This document shows, piece by piece, positions 1 through 12,220 of a DNA stretch of 64,000 nucleotides. Made by a program: the position numbers and the translations under genes. Under the pieces are notes generated by a model that was given only the letters and a program-made list of their open reading frames with translations, searched no databases and was not told the DNA's origin. Source of the DNA: Osedax fenrisi (lineage: Eukaryota > Annelida > Polychaeta > Sabellida > Siboglinidae); assembly GCA_964019155.1 (NCBI GenBank), contig OZ025245.1:12758461-12822460 (forward strand), written 5' to 3'. The first letter of the stretch is position 1; each line of letters opens with the position of its first letter.

Positions 1-489
1 TACAATGAATTCTATACATTTTATTAATTATCTCTCTATTTTACTATTCACATAATTAAATTCTATATAAAGCAAAAAAAATTAATATTATACTTATATT
101 AGTTTTTATGTTCTATATTTTTGAATGCACATACCTAGTGTGAAATAATTATTCTGAGAAAACAGTGTTTGAAGTTTTACAGCATAACAATTTAATATTG
201 AATAGCATATTATATAGCATTATATTATCATCATAAAACACATTTTTATGCCATTTCTAGACTGAATTCATGTCTATTTTTTACAGATACTAAAAAACAC
301 TACAATAAGTATTATTATGTAATAAAAGAAATATAAAAAATAAATAAATTATCATCACTTTAAATGTGAGGGATCCCCTTAACTCATGTTTTATATAAAC
401 AGGTCAATCATAATAATTATTATATTTGTAATATTAATTTATATAATAAATATATTTTAAATAATAATATCAATTAAATAAAAACTCAC

Positions 490-610
490 CATTGTTGCAT
501 ATTCCTCCTCAGATTGCAGTGAGTGCTCTATCTCTAGTAAATACCCAGTTGACGCAACTGCAACAGACACTAGATATAATAGCCTCGTCTGTATTATTCT
601 TTACCTTGTT
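490..610 (-). pseudogene. Duplicated, frame-disrupted copy of exon p
   Basis: About 121 nt aligned along its length with 1874-1987, keeping the acceptor (TTCTCAG|AACAAG) and donor (GTGAGT). The first part reads TDEAIIS. After a length change it continues in another frame as VASTGYLLEIEHSLQSEEEY, ending ATM. The copy is 7 nt longer, so one frame cannot cross the exon as drawn. Use of an internal acceptor (TGTTGCAG|TT) would give an open 3' part. It is either a decayed tandem duplicate exon or an alternative exon with a shifted start. Confidence 0.55.
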
Positions 611-799
611 CTGAGAATATATTGAATACAAATTAAATGATATATATATTATATTAATAGATATATATTAAATAATTCAAACACATTATTTTTCCTGTTG
701 AATTATTCACTTTTATATAATTATTGTAACTAGTTATTAAAAATAAATGTATATAGGATACTCAAATTTTAATTATTCATTTATTTATATATATCTTGT

Positions 800-1095
800 T
801 ATTGTTATTGTTATTTTTATTTGGTGGAGTCCTTTCATCCCATCCAGGAACTTAGATGAAGTTTTTACTTATAACCATATATGGCTCTAATGTCCCTTCG
901 AAGCCGCTCTCATGTTAAGGCATCCATGGTTTTAACGAGAGCCGATCATTTATTTATACACAATTATATAAGATCACTTCTAAATAATATTTTAAGACCC
1001 ATTTTATAAAATTAATTAATGGTCCGGACGAGGCTCGAACCCGTGTCCTACTGCTTGTGTGTCTGACGCCTTAGCCTCTGAGCCACACAGGCAGT
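800..1095 (-). mobile_element. tRNA-derived SINE, family A, near full length
   Basis: On the minus strand, a tRNA-like head (A-box-like TGGCTCAGAGGCTAAGG, B box GGTTCGAGCC, about 1095-1021) is followed by an AT-rich body, a GAGAGCGGCTTCGAAGGGAC block, CCTGGATGGGATGAAAGGAC, and a tail of AACAAT repeats. The acceptor stem does not pair, so this is not a working tRNA. Two more copies in the window (34296-34412 and 50983-51172) define the family. Confidence 0.7.
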
Positions 1096-1105
1096 TTTTA
1101 TATAT

Positions 1106-1151
<46 letters not shown>

Positions 1152-1261
1152 CAATTATTATATATACAATATATACTCATAAACTATAAAGCAATATTAC
1201 AACATCATTATAACATGAAATAAACTTTTCCAAAAATTAAAAAAGACTTATTATAAAGCAG

Positions 1262-1326
<65 letters not shown>

Positions 1327-1330
1327 AAAT
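1084..1330. repeat. (TA)n microsatellites, typical of the window
   Basis: Two TA runs. Comparable (TA)n tracts of 30-80 bp occur throughout, for example 4050, 6080, 10090, 13730, 30300, 38660, 38990, 39490, 43890, 49080, 50940, 52390, 52540, 55900, 58370, 59370, 60130 and 61620. Confidence 0.95.
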
Positions 1331-1873
1331 AAAGGTAATATATTTATTTCTAACGTTTAATAACCTTTTCCTGATATCCTAATTGATACTTTACTCCGTA
1401 AATCATCAATTGTACCTAAAAAATGTTTAAACAAAGTATATAATATATCTACTCTATAAAATAGTCTATTTAATTGTATATTATTTTTAATTTATATATA
1501 TATATATATATATATATTGGTGTGTGTATGTATGAGAACATGGGAGTTATATCACTACTAGTGAGTCACTAGTATCAGTAATAACTGAAATATTATGATT
1601 TTAATGAACTACATTAAAAAAAAATAACTTATGGATAATAATATGGATCATTTAATATTCCAAACATAGAAACATTTTTAATATTTTAAATATCTTTATA
1701 CTACTATTTGAACACACAAATACTAATAGTTATAAAATACTATTCATTATAATTTATTATTTAATATATATATACATATATATCAATAGATTTATTGTGA
1801 AATCATATTATTCATATAAACAGGTTATCTTCATTTATAATATTAATTTATATAGATATATGTGGAAACTCAC

Positions 1874-1987
1874 TATTTTGCATATTCCCCATCGGACTGA
1901 AGAGATACATCTAGCTCCAGTAATTCCGCAGTTGACGCAACGTAGCCTCTAGATACAATAGCCTCGTCTTTATTGTTCTGTCTTGTT
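1874..1987 (-). CDS. Macroglobulin exon p: late thioester domain
   Basis: 114 nt reading TRQNNKDEAIVSRGYVASTA then ELLELDVSLQSDGEYAK. It resembles the end of the thioester domain (s..vE.TaYaLLall....eyAk.ivkWL), but the similarity is short. Acceptor ATTTCAG|A and donor AAAATA|GTGAGT are both good. Its phase does not join exon o, as expected if thioester exons are missing between them. A diverged copy lies at 490-610. Confidence 0.6.
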
Positions 1988-2039
1988 CTGAAATATATTT
2001 AATGCAAATTAAATGATATATATATATATATATATTAAA

Positions 2040-2940
2040 TAATTCATTGATGATGAATGATAAATTTACCACTACGATTCATGAGTCATGGAACTAAAAG
2101 TTAGTTAGTAATAGTTAAATACCTATAATCCAGTGAATTTGATTCACTGATGGATTTAATTAAAAATAAGAATACAAATAATATATGTTACTTTCGATAA
2201 CAATTACTTTTACTTTGAAATATTAGATATAACTATTAAATTCTTTATAAAATTTGTATTTAATTAATAATTATTTTTATTTTTTCAAATATAAATATAC
2301 TCTTAAATCCAAATAAGAATATAACTAAAATATATAAAAATACAAATAGAGCATATCTGATTTTTATCATTATTAAATTACTAATTTATAAAATGTATTT
2401 TATCATATACAAATGTATAAATATGTATATTTTGTATTCAAATACAATTACAAATGATAAAAATCTGATTTTAATAATTATGAAAACTTATTTAATCACA
2501 TATGCATGTTTAATATCTTATTCAAATATAGATACTCTAGAAAATACAAATATATTTCTGTTTAATAATTCAAATACAGAAAATCTGATTTTAGTAATTA
2601 ATAAATTTAAATATAATAATGTATATGATTAAATACAAATAATATTTGATATATTAATATAATCTTATTCAAATATAAATACAATAGAAAATACATATTT
2701 ACTAAAAATTTAAATAAATGTCTGATTAATGATTCATATATTATATAATTACACTAAATCTGATTTTTATATTTATAATCATTTATTTATGTAAAAATAT
2801 ATAAATCATTTCTAACTATAAATACACACAAATAGAAATACATTTATTATTATCAATATCAATCATTTTTTATAACATTAAAATTTATATATATATAATA
2901 AAGATTTGTTAATTTAATTAAAAAATATCCATTATTCAAT
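2040..2940. other. AT-rich stretch, no gene seen
   Basis: Low-complexity TTCAAATAC/AATCTGATTTT words repeat loosely here; a diverged inverse similarity is at 22735-23140. The 79-codon plus-strand frame at 2393-2632 is Asn/Ile/Tyr-rich and judged fortuitous. Confidence 0.6.
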
Positions 2941-2944
2941 GAGT

Positions 2945-3165
2945 TATAATCTAATATGTATTATAAATTAATTAAAACATGCATAATTCCTATCTACACC
3001 ATGTACAAATTTTACCATTTTTTTTGCACACTTTTTGATCATAACTTTTTTTTTAATAAAAAATTAAAAAAAACTAAGATATGACTTACATTATATAATT
3101 TGATAATCTTTCTAATGATACCAATTTTATTATAATAGCATCAATATATAAAATCTCATTCTCTT
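2945..3165 (-). repeat. Dispersed repeat family E, copy 1
   Basis: TTAAAACATGCATAATTCCTATCTACACCATG, an A/T run with GATCATAACTTTTT, and AATTTTATTATAATAGCATCAAT. It is inverted relative to copies at about 8505-8720 and 21060-21260. No ORF. Confidence 0.55.
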
Positions 3166-4050
3166 ACCTATAATATATATTAAATGATAAAATGAATGAT
3201 TTTTTAAGTTTTAAATTTTAATTACAATTATATATAATATATTTAATATTTGTTATAATATATTTATCTATATGAATATTAATATGCATAATTATATTTA
3301 ATATATATCTAAAATTAAAATCAAGTTGTATGTCAAATTAAATAATTATTATTATAATAAGCACATGGGAAACACATTTTTTAGAAAATATAATATTAAC
3401 CACTCGGTAATCATAATATTTTAATAATTTCGTACTCAGTAACATATGAATAATTTATACATTTACAAATATTAATTTTTAAATACCTAATAAACCGCGT
3501 ATTTATGGAATAAATAGAATTAATATTAAAAAGTAAACAATATTTATTATATTCAAAATGGCTAAATGTCAAAGGGTTAAATGTCAATACCCGGGTCAAT
3601 ACAACAATTCAATATAGGGGATACTAATATCAAAGCCAGGGCTTTGGTATAAATCCGTATAAATAAATATGAACTCAATTCATAACATTTTAAAATAATG
3701 ATTATTTATAACAAAATAATGTATTTTAATCACAAATCCAAATAAATGTGATATTTAATATCGAAAAATTCATTATAATTATTATAATGAATTTTTATAA
3801 TATTATAATAATATCAGGTCCTTGATAATATGATAAATTTAATGTGAATCCAAGTATATAAATATGATTTCTATATTATATAATGTGACTATATATTCAC
3901 TTAACATATTTACAAATAAAATATTAATCATAATAACATAATAGGCCTATATATACCTAATTTTATAACTTAATCAAACTAACCTAAAATGAAACTTGAA
4001 ATATTGTAATATGTATGACCTATAGGTTTAAATTATAATTTAATATACTT

Positions 4051-4086
<36 letters not shown>

Positions 4087-4120
4087 GGTATAGTCTATAT
4101 TATATATTATATAATATAAT

Positions 4121-4618
4121 CCCAGCTAACAGTAAGAGAAACATAATAGCAGCATAACATCATATGCTAGAGCCTCAAATTTTTACATTGTGATATTATG
4201 CTGCCATTATACTGCTATTAAATGTATATTATGCTGCTATTAATTTGTCATGCTATTATGCTGCTGTTGTATTTCCATTTAAAGTATATTTTTATGCTGC
4301 TATTAATTTTAAAAGTATATTATTCTGCTATTATGCTGCTATTATTAGAATAGCAGCATAACAGCAGCATAATATTATGCTGCTATTAATTTAAAAGTAT
4401 ATTATTCTGCTATTATGCTGCTATTATTAGAATAGCATAATAGCAGCATAATATTAGAATAATGGCATCATAATAGCTGCATAATAGCATGACAAATTAA
4501 TAGCAGCATAATATACATTTAATAGCAGCACAATAGCAGCATAATAGCACAAAGTAAACATGCGAGGCTCTAGCATATGATGTTATGCTGATATTATGCT
4601 GCTCTTACTGTTTGCTGG
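4121..4618. mobile_element. Foldback MITE with CCCAGC termini
   Basis: Terminal inverted repeats of about 55 bp: CCCAGCTAACAGTAAGAG... at the left and ...CTCTTACTGTTTGCTGG at the right, with the arms continuing through CATCATATGCTAGAGCCTC. The interior is built of repeated TAATAGCAGCATAATA units that are also self-complementary. No ORF. I could not identify a convincing target duplication. Confidence 0.65.
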
Positions 4619-4751
4619 TATGTTATATCTATCTGTATTTATATGGTTATATCATCTCCCTGGTTATATATATATCAAGACCTATAGGTATTATAAGAGT
4701 TCCTATAACCTTTAACCGAGGTTATATGAGGTAGTGTATATATGCAGTGTA

Positions 4752-5010
4752 ATACCCAAGCAAACAGTAATAGCATAATAATAGCAGCATAACAGCATAT
4801 TTAATAGCTTCAAATGTTTACATTGTGCTATTATGCTGATATTATGTTGCCATTAAATGTATATTATGCTGCTATTAATTTGTCATGCTATTATGCTGCT
4901 GTGTATTGCTATTTAAAGTATATTATTATTCTGCTATTAATTTTAAAAGTATATTATGATGCTATTATCATAATAATTATGTTGCTATTCTAATAATAGC
5001 AATATAATAA
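4752..5010. mobile_element. Second, one-ended copy of the CCCAGC foldback MITE
   Basis: Begins CCCAAGCAAACAGTAATAGC and repeats the same interior (ACATTGTGCTATTATGCTG and the following blocks) as 4121-4618. The right terminus is missing. Confidence 0.5.
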
Positions 5011-5883
5011 CAGCATAATATACTTTGATAAAAAGTAATATCAGTAACGTGATTTAAAAACTTAAGTAGAACTTAAGTTGATCATCATGATGTAAATCGT
5101 ACTTAAGTCAACTCAGTGTTTACCTCCTGCACGATAAAAATATCAATAGGTTTTTACTATTAATAGTTAATTAACTGCAACAGGAAACATTACCTACGAC
5201 GTAATATCATAGATCTAGAGAGAAATGTCTCTCTAATTTAATGAATATCTCCCCTATCCCATGTTATCCTCTTTTATCATATATGTATAGTTTACACTAT
5301 AAACTATAAATCTATGCCTTTTATCCATCGAGTTGGTGTGAAACCATTTTTAAAGGGGATCCCTATAATGATAGAGTCTATATCTCGAGATATATATAGA
5401 CTATAGACTCTATCATTATGATAATCATAGACTCTATATCATATATAGTCTATGATAGAGTCTATATTTCATAGAGTATATGGTTAAGATCCACGTAGGA
5501 TTATTATAATACTTAATTAAATGATTATATTTAATATAGTCATAGATTTATAGTTTACTGTAAACTATAAATCTATGAATATAGTATATATAATATAATA
5601 TTATTATAATAATTATATTATATTAAATATAATATTATAATAAATTATTAAATAATAGGTTTATAATTATAATAATTATATTGGATTTTACCCAATTTAG
5701 GAATACTTTTAGCACACACAATATAGTTAATAGTAACGTCAGGTGAATAGATAATAGGGGAGATTAACCTTCTTATTTTCAGATGCACCTAAATCTTATC
5801 ATCATTAGTTTTATATTATTATATAGAATAAATAAATAATTACTTACCTACTTATGTATTTATATATTTATTATAAAATAGCT

Positions 5884-5955
5884 TTATAGCCCAATTGTCA
5901 AAGCGCGGTATTCTTATGACGACGGTCAGAGGTTCGAATCCAGGTCAAGGCAAAT
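5884..5955 (+). other. tRNA-like sequence (tRNA pseudogene or SINE head)
   Basis: A-box-like TAGCCCAATTGTCAAAGCG and a perfect B-box-type GGTTCGAATCC sit at tRNA spacing. The acceptor arms (AGCTTTA / TCAAGGC) pair poorly and the T stem is weak, so a functional tRNA is unlikely. Confidence 0.45.
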
Positions 5956-6079
5956 ATTTTTATTTTAAAAATTATAATATTTTCATCTTTTATAATAATT
6001 AAAAAATAATAATAATGCAATTAAACTTTATAGAATTGATTCTATTATTATTTAAGTGTCTAAACTATATTATTATTAG

Positions 6080-6116
<37 letters not shown>

Positions 6117-6259
6117 TATTTATTACTTTAATTATTAGTATTATATATATATATATAACCATATGGCTGAATATGTGAATTATTTACTAGTTTATTTTAT
6201 TATTATATATATATATATACTAATAATTAAAGTAAAATATATATATATATATATATATA

Positions 6260-6480
6260 TATAACCTATAACTATATTCAGCCGTATGGTAATAGGCTAT
6301 AACCTATAAATATATTCAGCCATATGGTAATAGGCTGTTTTACAGTATAAGGTAATAGGCTATAACCTATAACCATATTCATCCGTATGGTAATAGGCTA
6401 TAACCTATAACCATATTCAGCTGTATGGTAATAGGCTATAACCTATAACCATATTCAGCCGTATGGTAATAGGTGGTGTT
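6260..6480. repeat. Minisatellite, about 38-bp unit
   Basis: Five to six tandem units of the type CTATAACCTATAACCATATTCAGCCGTATGGTAATAGG, one broken by a short insertion near 6330. Flanked by (TA)n runs. Confidence 0.75.
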
Positions 6481-6644
6481 TACAGTGTTCAGTAATAGTC
6501 AGCAACCTCATTCCACTAATGGTAATAGGTCACCAACCTATTTCTATTTTCTACGCCATAGGTAATAGGCAACAACCTATTACATATATTTAAGACATAT
6601 GATTATAGGTTAAAATGGAATTATTTTTTACAGTGTATATACTC

Positions 6645-7064
6645 TAGTATATTAAGTATAGCTATTCCTGATTCTACATTGCTATAGCAATCAGTAATAG
6701 CTTAAATAATTTTTTGAATAATTTTACTATTTGAAACATTCGAAATGAATAATTTTACTATTTGAAAACTTTGAATACTTAAATTAACAAAAATAATACT
6801 ATTTGAAACCTTCGAAGTGTATATAATAATTAAATAATTACTATTCAAATAACTTCGAATGAGTAAAAAATCTGAACATTTCCAACACTAGTAGGCCTAC
6901 TAATACAATACTGATACTTAAAAACAATATTTATGATACTGATACGATACTGATACTTTTATTTTATGATACTGATACTTTGATTTTATGAACTGATACA
7001 ATACTGATACTTTTTGAATTGAACTATACTGATACATGGAAATGAAGGTCCGGTTGCAACACTA
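6645..7064. mobile_element. One end of a hAT-like element (TAGTGTTGCAACCGG family)
   Basis: Ends CCGGTTGCAACACTA at 7064. Internal blocks (ACTGATAC repeats, TTCGAA-type repeats, and the sequence AGCTATTCCTGATTCTACATTGC) are shared with 45899-46989. No matching left terminus was seen, so it is probably a truncated or rearranged copy. Confidence 0.5.
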
Positions 7065-7729
7065 ATATATATATATATATATATATATTATATTATAAAA
7101 TGTATATATATAGATAATGTATATCTCGTAGATCAGAAATAATCTAATATTGTACGGATACTGAGCCATTTTCATTGTGAATGCTAATATATAAATAATA
7201 ACAAAGTTAGTTGCAATGTTTGAAGAACATGTCAGTTTTTCTAAATTTAACAATTTGAAAATAAATGTATATATAATACAAGATACAAACGTACCTAATT
7301 ATGTCTATAGATTATAGATTATAAATGTACTAAATATACTTTAAATATATTATTACTACTCAGTACATACACAATCTAAGCGTTTTTATAATAGAATATG
7401 TTCAAATCATCAACATTTAATGTGATAAACACGTTAATCCCATTGATTCATTGCATAGTTATATAATATATTGTAAGTCATTACTACACTGTTAAACATA
7501 AAGGTTTATCAACTGTAAGCTGAAAAATATATAATTATTTGTATCGGTCTAAATTCACTATGAATATAAACAGTATCTATCCAATAGGTACAATTTTGAA
7601 TATATTGACTTTTTAGTGTATTATATGTTTTATTTGAAATATATACCAGTAACAAGTTCTTATTTAAAAGATACAACTTACTAAACAATTATAAGCTATG
7701 TAGTACCCTTGTCGTGGTTATACCTTAAC

Positions 7730-7814
7730 AATTAACATCGCATGTGTGTATTGTGTACGAACCGTTCAAGCAAACGAATCTCGTCTGCGTCAATGTCACC
7801 GGCTTTCCTTCCGG
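7730..7814 (-). CDS. Macroglobulin exon o: PEG strand before the thioester domain
   Basis: About 85 nt starting PEGKPVTLTQTRFVCLNGSY then TIHTCDVN. It continues LVK|PEG from exon n in phase 0, as in the family (LlVePEG.p......l.c). Acceptor CTTGTTTAG|CCG. The frame meets TAA just past the end, so I place the donor at AATT|GTTAAG, leaving one base. A GTATAA donor eight bases on would include the stop. The GCGEQ-bearing exon should follow but was not found. Confidence 0.72.
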
Positions 7815-8017
7815 CTAAACAAGGCCATAGAGGTCAAGCGTTATTACGTAATACGTGTATTGTATGGGCAGGCACATATTTATCTCTAGTGATGATGTAA
7901 TACCACCAGAGTTATGCTGAGGCTACAACAATAATAAGCATGGCTTTTATAGATCAAATACGTTTAGAGTCAGATTAGCTAATATTCCCAAGTATGGCTG
8001 CCTCAACAATCACATAC

Positions 8018-8107
8018 CTTTACGAGGATCGACTTTTTCACAGAGTCTCTTATCCGCCTGTTGTACGTAGCTTCTTTGCAGACGAGAGTCTTATTCGTAG
8101 ATCTTGC
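8018..8107 (-). CDS. Macroglobulin exon n: DAVxKxLLV-like strand
   Basis: 90 nt, 30 codons, phase 0: ARSTNKTLVCKEATYNRR then IRDSVKKSILVK. It aligns with the family block DaVeKkLlV preceding PEG. Acceptor TGTATAG|GCA, donor GTAAAG|GTATGT. The next exon supplies PEG to complete SILVKPEGKPV. Confidence 0.78.
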
Positions 8108-8504
8108 CTATACATTATCAGTGAATAGATACACGCGTACATTACGCTGGTTCACATTTTAAAGATATTGCTATTAATCAATTGTTTATGGTTAGAGTAT
8201 TTCTTTCACAATGCTATAATTGCTTTTTTGTATAGGTAGTATTCGACATCCGTCAGAGCTTTTAAAAATGCCTATAAATATTTGTATATAGAAAAAATAC
8301 CGCTATTTCCTATATTGAAAACATGAGACAATTACATTATAAATAAATAATTTTCAAATTTGTATTTTATTATTATTATACATTATTTAACCATGAACCT
8401 TCGTAATAATAAAGAAAACCCAAACCATATATTAAACGACAAATACCCACATATATAATAGGCTAATCTTACTGATATAATTAATAACTGTAAAGTTATT
8501 CAAA

Positions 8505-8720
8505 GATGGGATACAGGTACTATAATGAGATTTTATAAATTGATGTTATTATAATAAAATTGGTATCGTTGGAATGCTTATCAAATTCTATATTAGAAGA
8601 CATATCTTTATTTTTATTTAAAAAAAAGTTATGACCACAATTGTTCAAAAAAATGTTAAATTTTGTAGATAGTTAATTTATTTATAATACATATTATACC
8701 ATAAATCATTCAATAATACA
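8505..8720 (+). repeat. Dispersed repeat family E, copy 2
   Basis: TTGATGTTATTATAATAAAATTGGTATC, AAATTCTATATTAGAAGA and TTAAAAAAAAGTTATGACCA, in the same order as at 21060-21260. Confidence 0.5.
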
Positions 8721-10087
8721 TATTATTTAATCTATATAAATATATATATGAATAAAAAAAATTATCAGCATTTCTTACCAATATAGGAAAAATTGAGATT
8801 TTTTTTGTATTTAAAATTAATATAATTTATATTTTTACAAAGCTCTTTAAACTCTATAATATAAGCTGTATCTTGGTTTTACAAATTTACAAAATAAAAA
8901 AAATGATAGTACAAAGATTGTACTACAAACTAATAATTAATAATTTATACAAAAATATGATAAGATGTGAAATATATTTTCAAAATTTCTAAAGATTTAA
9001 ATTATTTAAATAAACCCTATTATTAATCCAGTCGATTAAAAAAATTGTTTGTAATAATTCGTAATCTGTTCAAAAATAATTTTTTTTTTCAAATATAAAA
9101 TTTATCATATTTTTATATTAAATATTGAATAAATAACCATGTTGGCAATACACCACTCAAAATGATAGGACCGTTATATTTAAATTAATATTTATTAACA
9201 ATCAAAACAAAAATAATACACTAATGCTGTTAAAAATGTACACAACATTAAAATATAACTTTATACAAACCTCCAAGTGTCAAGGCATAATCAAAAATGA
9301 AATAATATTATTAAATCAAATATAATTCAGATTATAATATTGCTACGCGACAGTTCATTGGTCCAACCAATTCTATTAAAATAAACTAAATAACATTAAA
9401 TAAAAAAACAAAAAAATTAAAATTTATACGAAATCAACATTTATACTTTTATAATTATTACATATTACACAACAACAAAATAACTAATTAAAAATATATA
9501 ATATATACTTAAAAATAACTACATTAAAAATATTAAAGATTTTAGTCTGCTACACATATATGAATAATGAGTATTTACCATCGACATAAAGAAAGTGTTT
9601 TCTTTATATAACTTTCTTTATATCAATGGTATTTACTAGTAAGTGTTTTAAATAAAATAATTATATATATATATCCTAGTAACAAATACATTTAAATTAG
9701 TAAGTAAATCATAATTATAATGTATAAAGATTGAATCATTTAGAGACATATGATTTAGTGAATGTAAAATTTTGGGAGAAAAAATAAATTTAGTCGCTAT
9801 TAATTTATAATAAACATTACAATATTGCGTTTATATTTGAAAGGGTTGGGTTTGGGTTTACGCTTGTATTGAACATTTTTGAAAATTCAATAAAAAGATA
9901 AGGATTTTTATATGTATTTAATAAATTTAAAAATTCTTAAGATATTACAATTCTGTCAAATGCATATTGAAGAGAGGACTTCTTTGTATAGTTTGATATG
10001 ATATAATGAGAAAATATTATATAAATTTGGAAAAACAACTCATTTAATAATGGTAAAAATGTAGATTACTTTTTATTTTATATTAAT

Positions 10088-10132
<45 letters not shown>

Positions 10133-10550
10133 ATATATATTAAAAATAATTGTAGATTAAATATTCAGTCGATAAACACATAATAAATAATATATTCTGA
10201 ACATTTCATCAATATTTGAGAATTATTACATAGTTATTGAATTTTTTAAGTAAAATAATTATTCTGAGTAAATCAAGTTTGAAAATGACATATATTTGTT
10301 ATTAAAATATAGAGAATATTTGAATAAAAAGAGTATAGTATATGTGTTTGTATGTTATATATATATGTTTGTGGGAATGAAAATATTAGAATAGAAATAA
10401 CAATAACGTATGGTATGTTTTCCTGTCAGTATAACAACCAGTTATTCTATACAAAGTATGGATTGTCATAGGATAACATTTAACATTACAGAGATAAGTT
10501 AAGGATTCTCCTATGATAATGTATTTTCTCAGAACAAAGGGCGCCTATAA
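8720..10550. other. AT-rich intron sequence, no gene seen
   Basis: Between macroglobulin exons n and m. Apart from the hairpin at 9576-9631 and (TA)n at 10090-10140, nothing stands out on either strand. Confidence 0.6.
9576..9631. repeat. 56-bp hairpin
   Basis: TACCATCGACATAAAGAAAG is inverted as CTTTCTTTATATCAATGGTA around a TTTTCTTTATATAA loop, with a few mismatches. It could be a foldback MITE or a small structured RNA; no further support. Confidence 0.5.
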
Positions 10551-10559
10551 TATTTAAAA

Positions 10560-10665
10560 TTTTAAAGATAATAAACTCGATCGACTCATGTGACCGGCTC
10601 GACTCGTTTGAGCCGTTTCGCTAACCCGGGTCGGCTCGAAAAACTCGGCTCGTTTTAGATCACTA
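10560..10665. other. GC-rich low-complexity segment of GGCTCG/CTCG words
   Basis: A run of GGCTCGACTCG, GAGCCG, ACCCGGGTCGG and AACTCGGCTCG words in otherwise AT-rich intron, just 3' of exon m. No ORF or known motif. It faintly recalls the CTCGAG-rich block at 33.45-33.75 kb. Confidence 0.35.
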
Positions 10666-10683
10666 GGCGCATGAGCTACCTAC

Positions 10684-10824
10684 CCTGATGAGGATGAACT
10701 TAGATCCCATGTGTTTAGCGGTCACAGAGAATAGCACCACCTTGGCAACACCCGGACATACGCATATCACTCTCTTACGGCGTTTGATGATAAGGCCTCG
10801 CTCCTTCTTGATGTACAGATGCAC
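10684..10824 (-). CDS. Macroglobulin exon m: MG7, CVC..AKVVLFSVT
   Basis: 141 nt, 47 codons, phase 0 at both ends: VHLYIKKERGLIIKRRKRV then ICVCPGVAKVVLFSVTAKH and MGSKFILIR. It matches c.c....ktvsf.v.p...G...l.v.a. Acceptor TTTCAAG|GTG (an in-frame TGA lies just upstream in the intron), donor ATCAGG|GTAGGT. Codon usage is more GC-rich than the surroundings, as expected of coding sequence here. Confidence 0.85.
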
Positions 10825-11573
10825 CTTGAAACGAGGTCAACGAGAGTTATAGTGGTGGTAAGGCTCCATCGGTTATGCAATAGATGAGCAACTTGTAAAG
10901 TAATAATTCGCGTTGAAATAATATGATTTGTTATTTATTTATATTTGATAATTATAACGTTAGTATAATGTATAGATACTATCAGATTAAAGTTAATATA
11001 ATCATATATAAATTCACTACTGATTATATATTTAAGAGATAATCATTAATTATTCTAAATTGAATAATCGTGTTGTTAGAAAATATTAAATTTGTGTACA
11101 TTATTAGCTCGACTATACTACATGTATAGCTTAATAATGATTACTATTCTACCCTACTACCCTATAGGTTATCAAGTATACTTATCAAAATACCCTACAA
11201 TGTACTACAATACATATACTACCGAACTACTATAGTACCATATATGGTAAGTATAATTACTATTCTGTAATACTACTAAAACATAAAAATTATACACCTA
11301 TCCCTAGTATTAGTATCATGCCTACTAATATGATACTAAACATATAGGTATGCCTATATACCTATGCCTACTCCTATAACAGTAATATCACACATATACA
11401 TCTACCCATACTATTGTGGTACCACCCATACTAAACTTTGCCCACCCCTACTAATGTAGTACCACGTCTACACACATACCACTATTATTATAGTAGCATG
11501 TCTACACAACTAGCCCCGTATTATTAATCCCCAATTACAACATATATCTATATTTCTGAAGCTTAGCACTAAC

Positions 11574-11716
11574 GTTAAGGCAATGCTGTTCGTAGTTATG
11601 TACGGATACGGGCAAGTCTGTTTGCTCGCCGACCTTCAGAGAGTAAGGCATCGTGACCTTGATGAAGAACGATAAGTACGTCTGCACCTCAAACCTATCT
11701 TCGTTTACACCCATAC
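11574..11716 (-). CDS. Macroglobulin exon l: MPYS motif (MG7)
   Basis: 143 nt reading (G)MGVNEDRFEVQTYLSFFI then KVTMPYSLKVGEQTDLPVSV and HNYEQHCLN. It matches lG.s....leV...FFv.LtmPYSvvRGE.f.l...v.NYl..C. Acceptor AAGCAG|GT, donor CTTAAC|GTTAGT. That donor is preferred to reading on, because joining to the next exon gives CLNVHLYI, the expected beta-strand pattern (C..V.v.l). Confidence 0.9.
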
Positions 11717-12134
11717 CTGCTTGTATGTTATTAATAGAATACAAGTCATTCCATACCATATCAATTACTAAAAAGTCATTTCATATCACATAAAATCAAT
11801 TTAACTTAAACATATTATTCGATTTGACTTATTTATTGGTACGAAATGACTTGATACGAATTGACTGTGTATAACATTTCTGTTACCCATATATATATAT
11901 GTATATGTGTACTTAGGAATATCTGATCCAATGACACTATTTATATAGCTAACTTATACATTATGTTATACAAAGGTACCTTACGATATACTAAAGGTAT
12001 ATTAAAGTAAATTAAAGGTATACTAAAGGTACATTAAGTTATAATAGATCTATACCAGAGATATACTGCTGCTAAACTAAACGCTATTGCCCTACAACCC
12101 TACACACACACACATGCTACCAAGCACATCTTAC

Positions 12135-12220
12135 CGTATTGTTTATTGATGCAAACAGCTGACCCTAGCCATGTGGTTATTGTATCAGGTGCACGATATT
12201 CTATTATCTTCCTCTCTTTC
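12135..12220 (-). CDS. Macroglobulin exon k: APDTITTW motif
   Basis: 86 nt reading KERKIIEYRAPDTITTWLGS then AVCINKQY. APDTITTWLGSAVCIN is equivalent to vPDTITeW.a.Af.lS, a near-invariant family block. Acceptor GCACAG|G, donor TACG|GTAAGA. Phases match both neighbours exactly: E is formed upstream and G downstream. Confidence 0.92.

Noticed and set aside
1021..1095. Functional tRNA gene
   Set aside because: The B box is good, but the acceptor and anticodon stems do not pair, and the sequence is joined to a SINE body.
7742..8128. Plus-strand frames of 52 and 44 codons (MCVLCTNRSS.., MAASTITYLY..)
   Set aside because: They are antisense to macroglobulin exons o and n, whose minus-strand frames join in phase and match the family.
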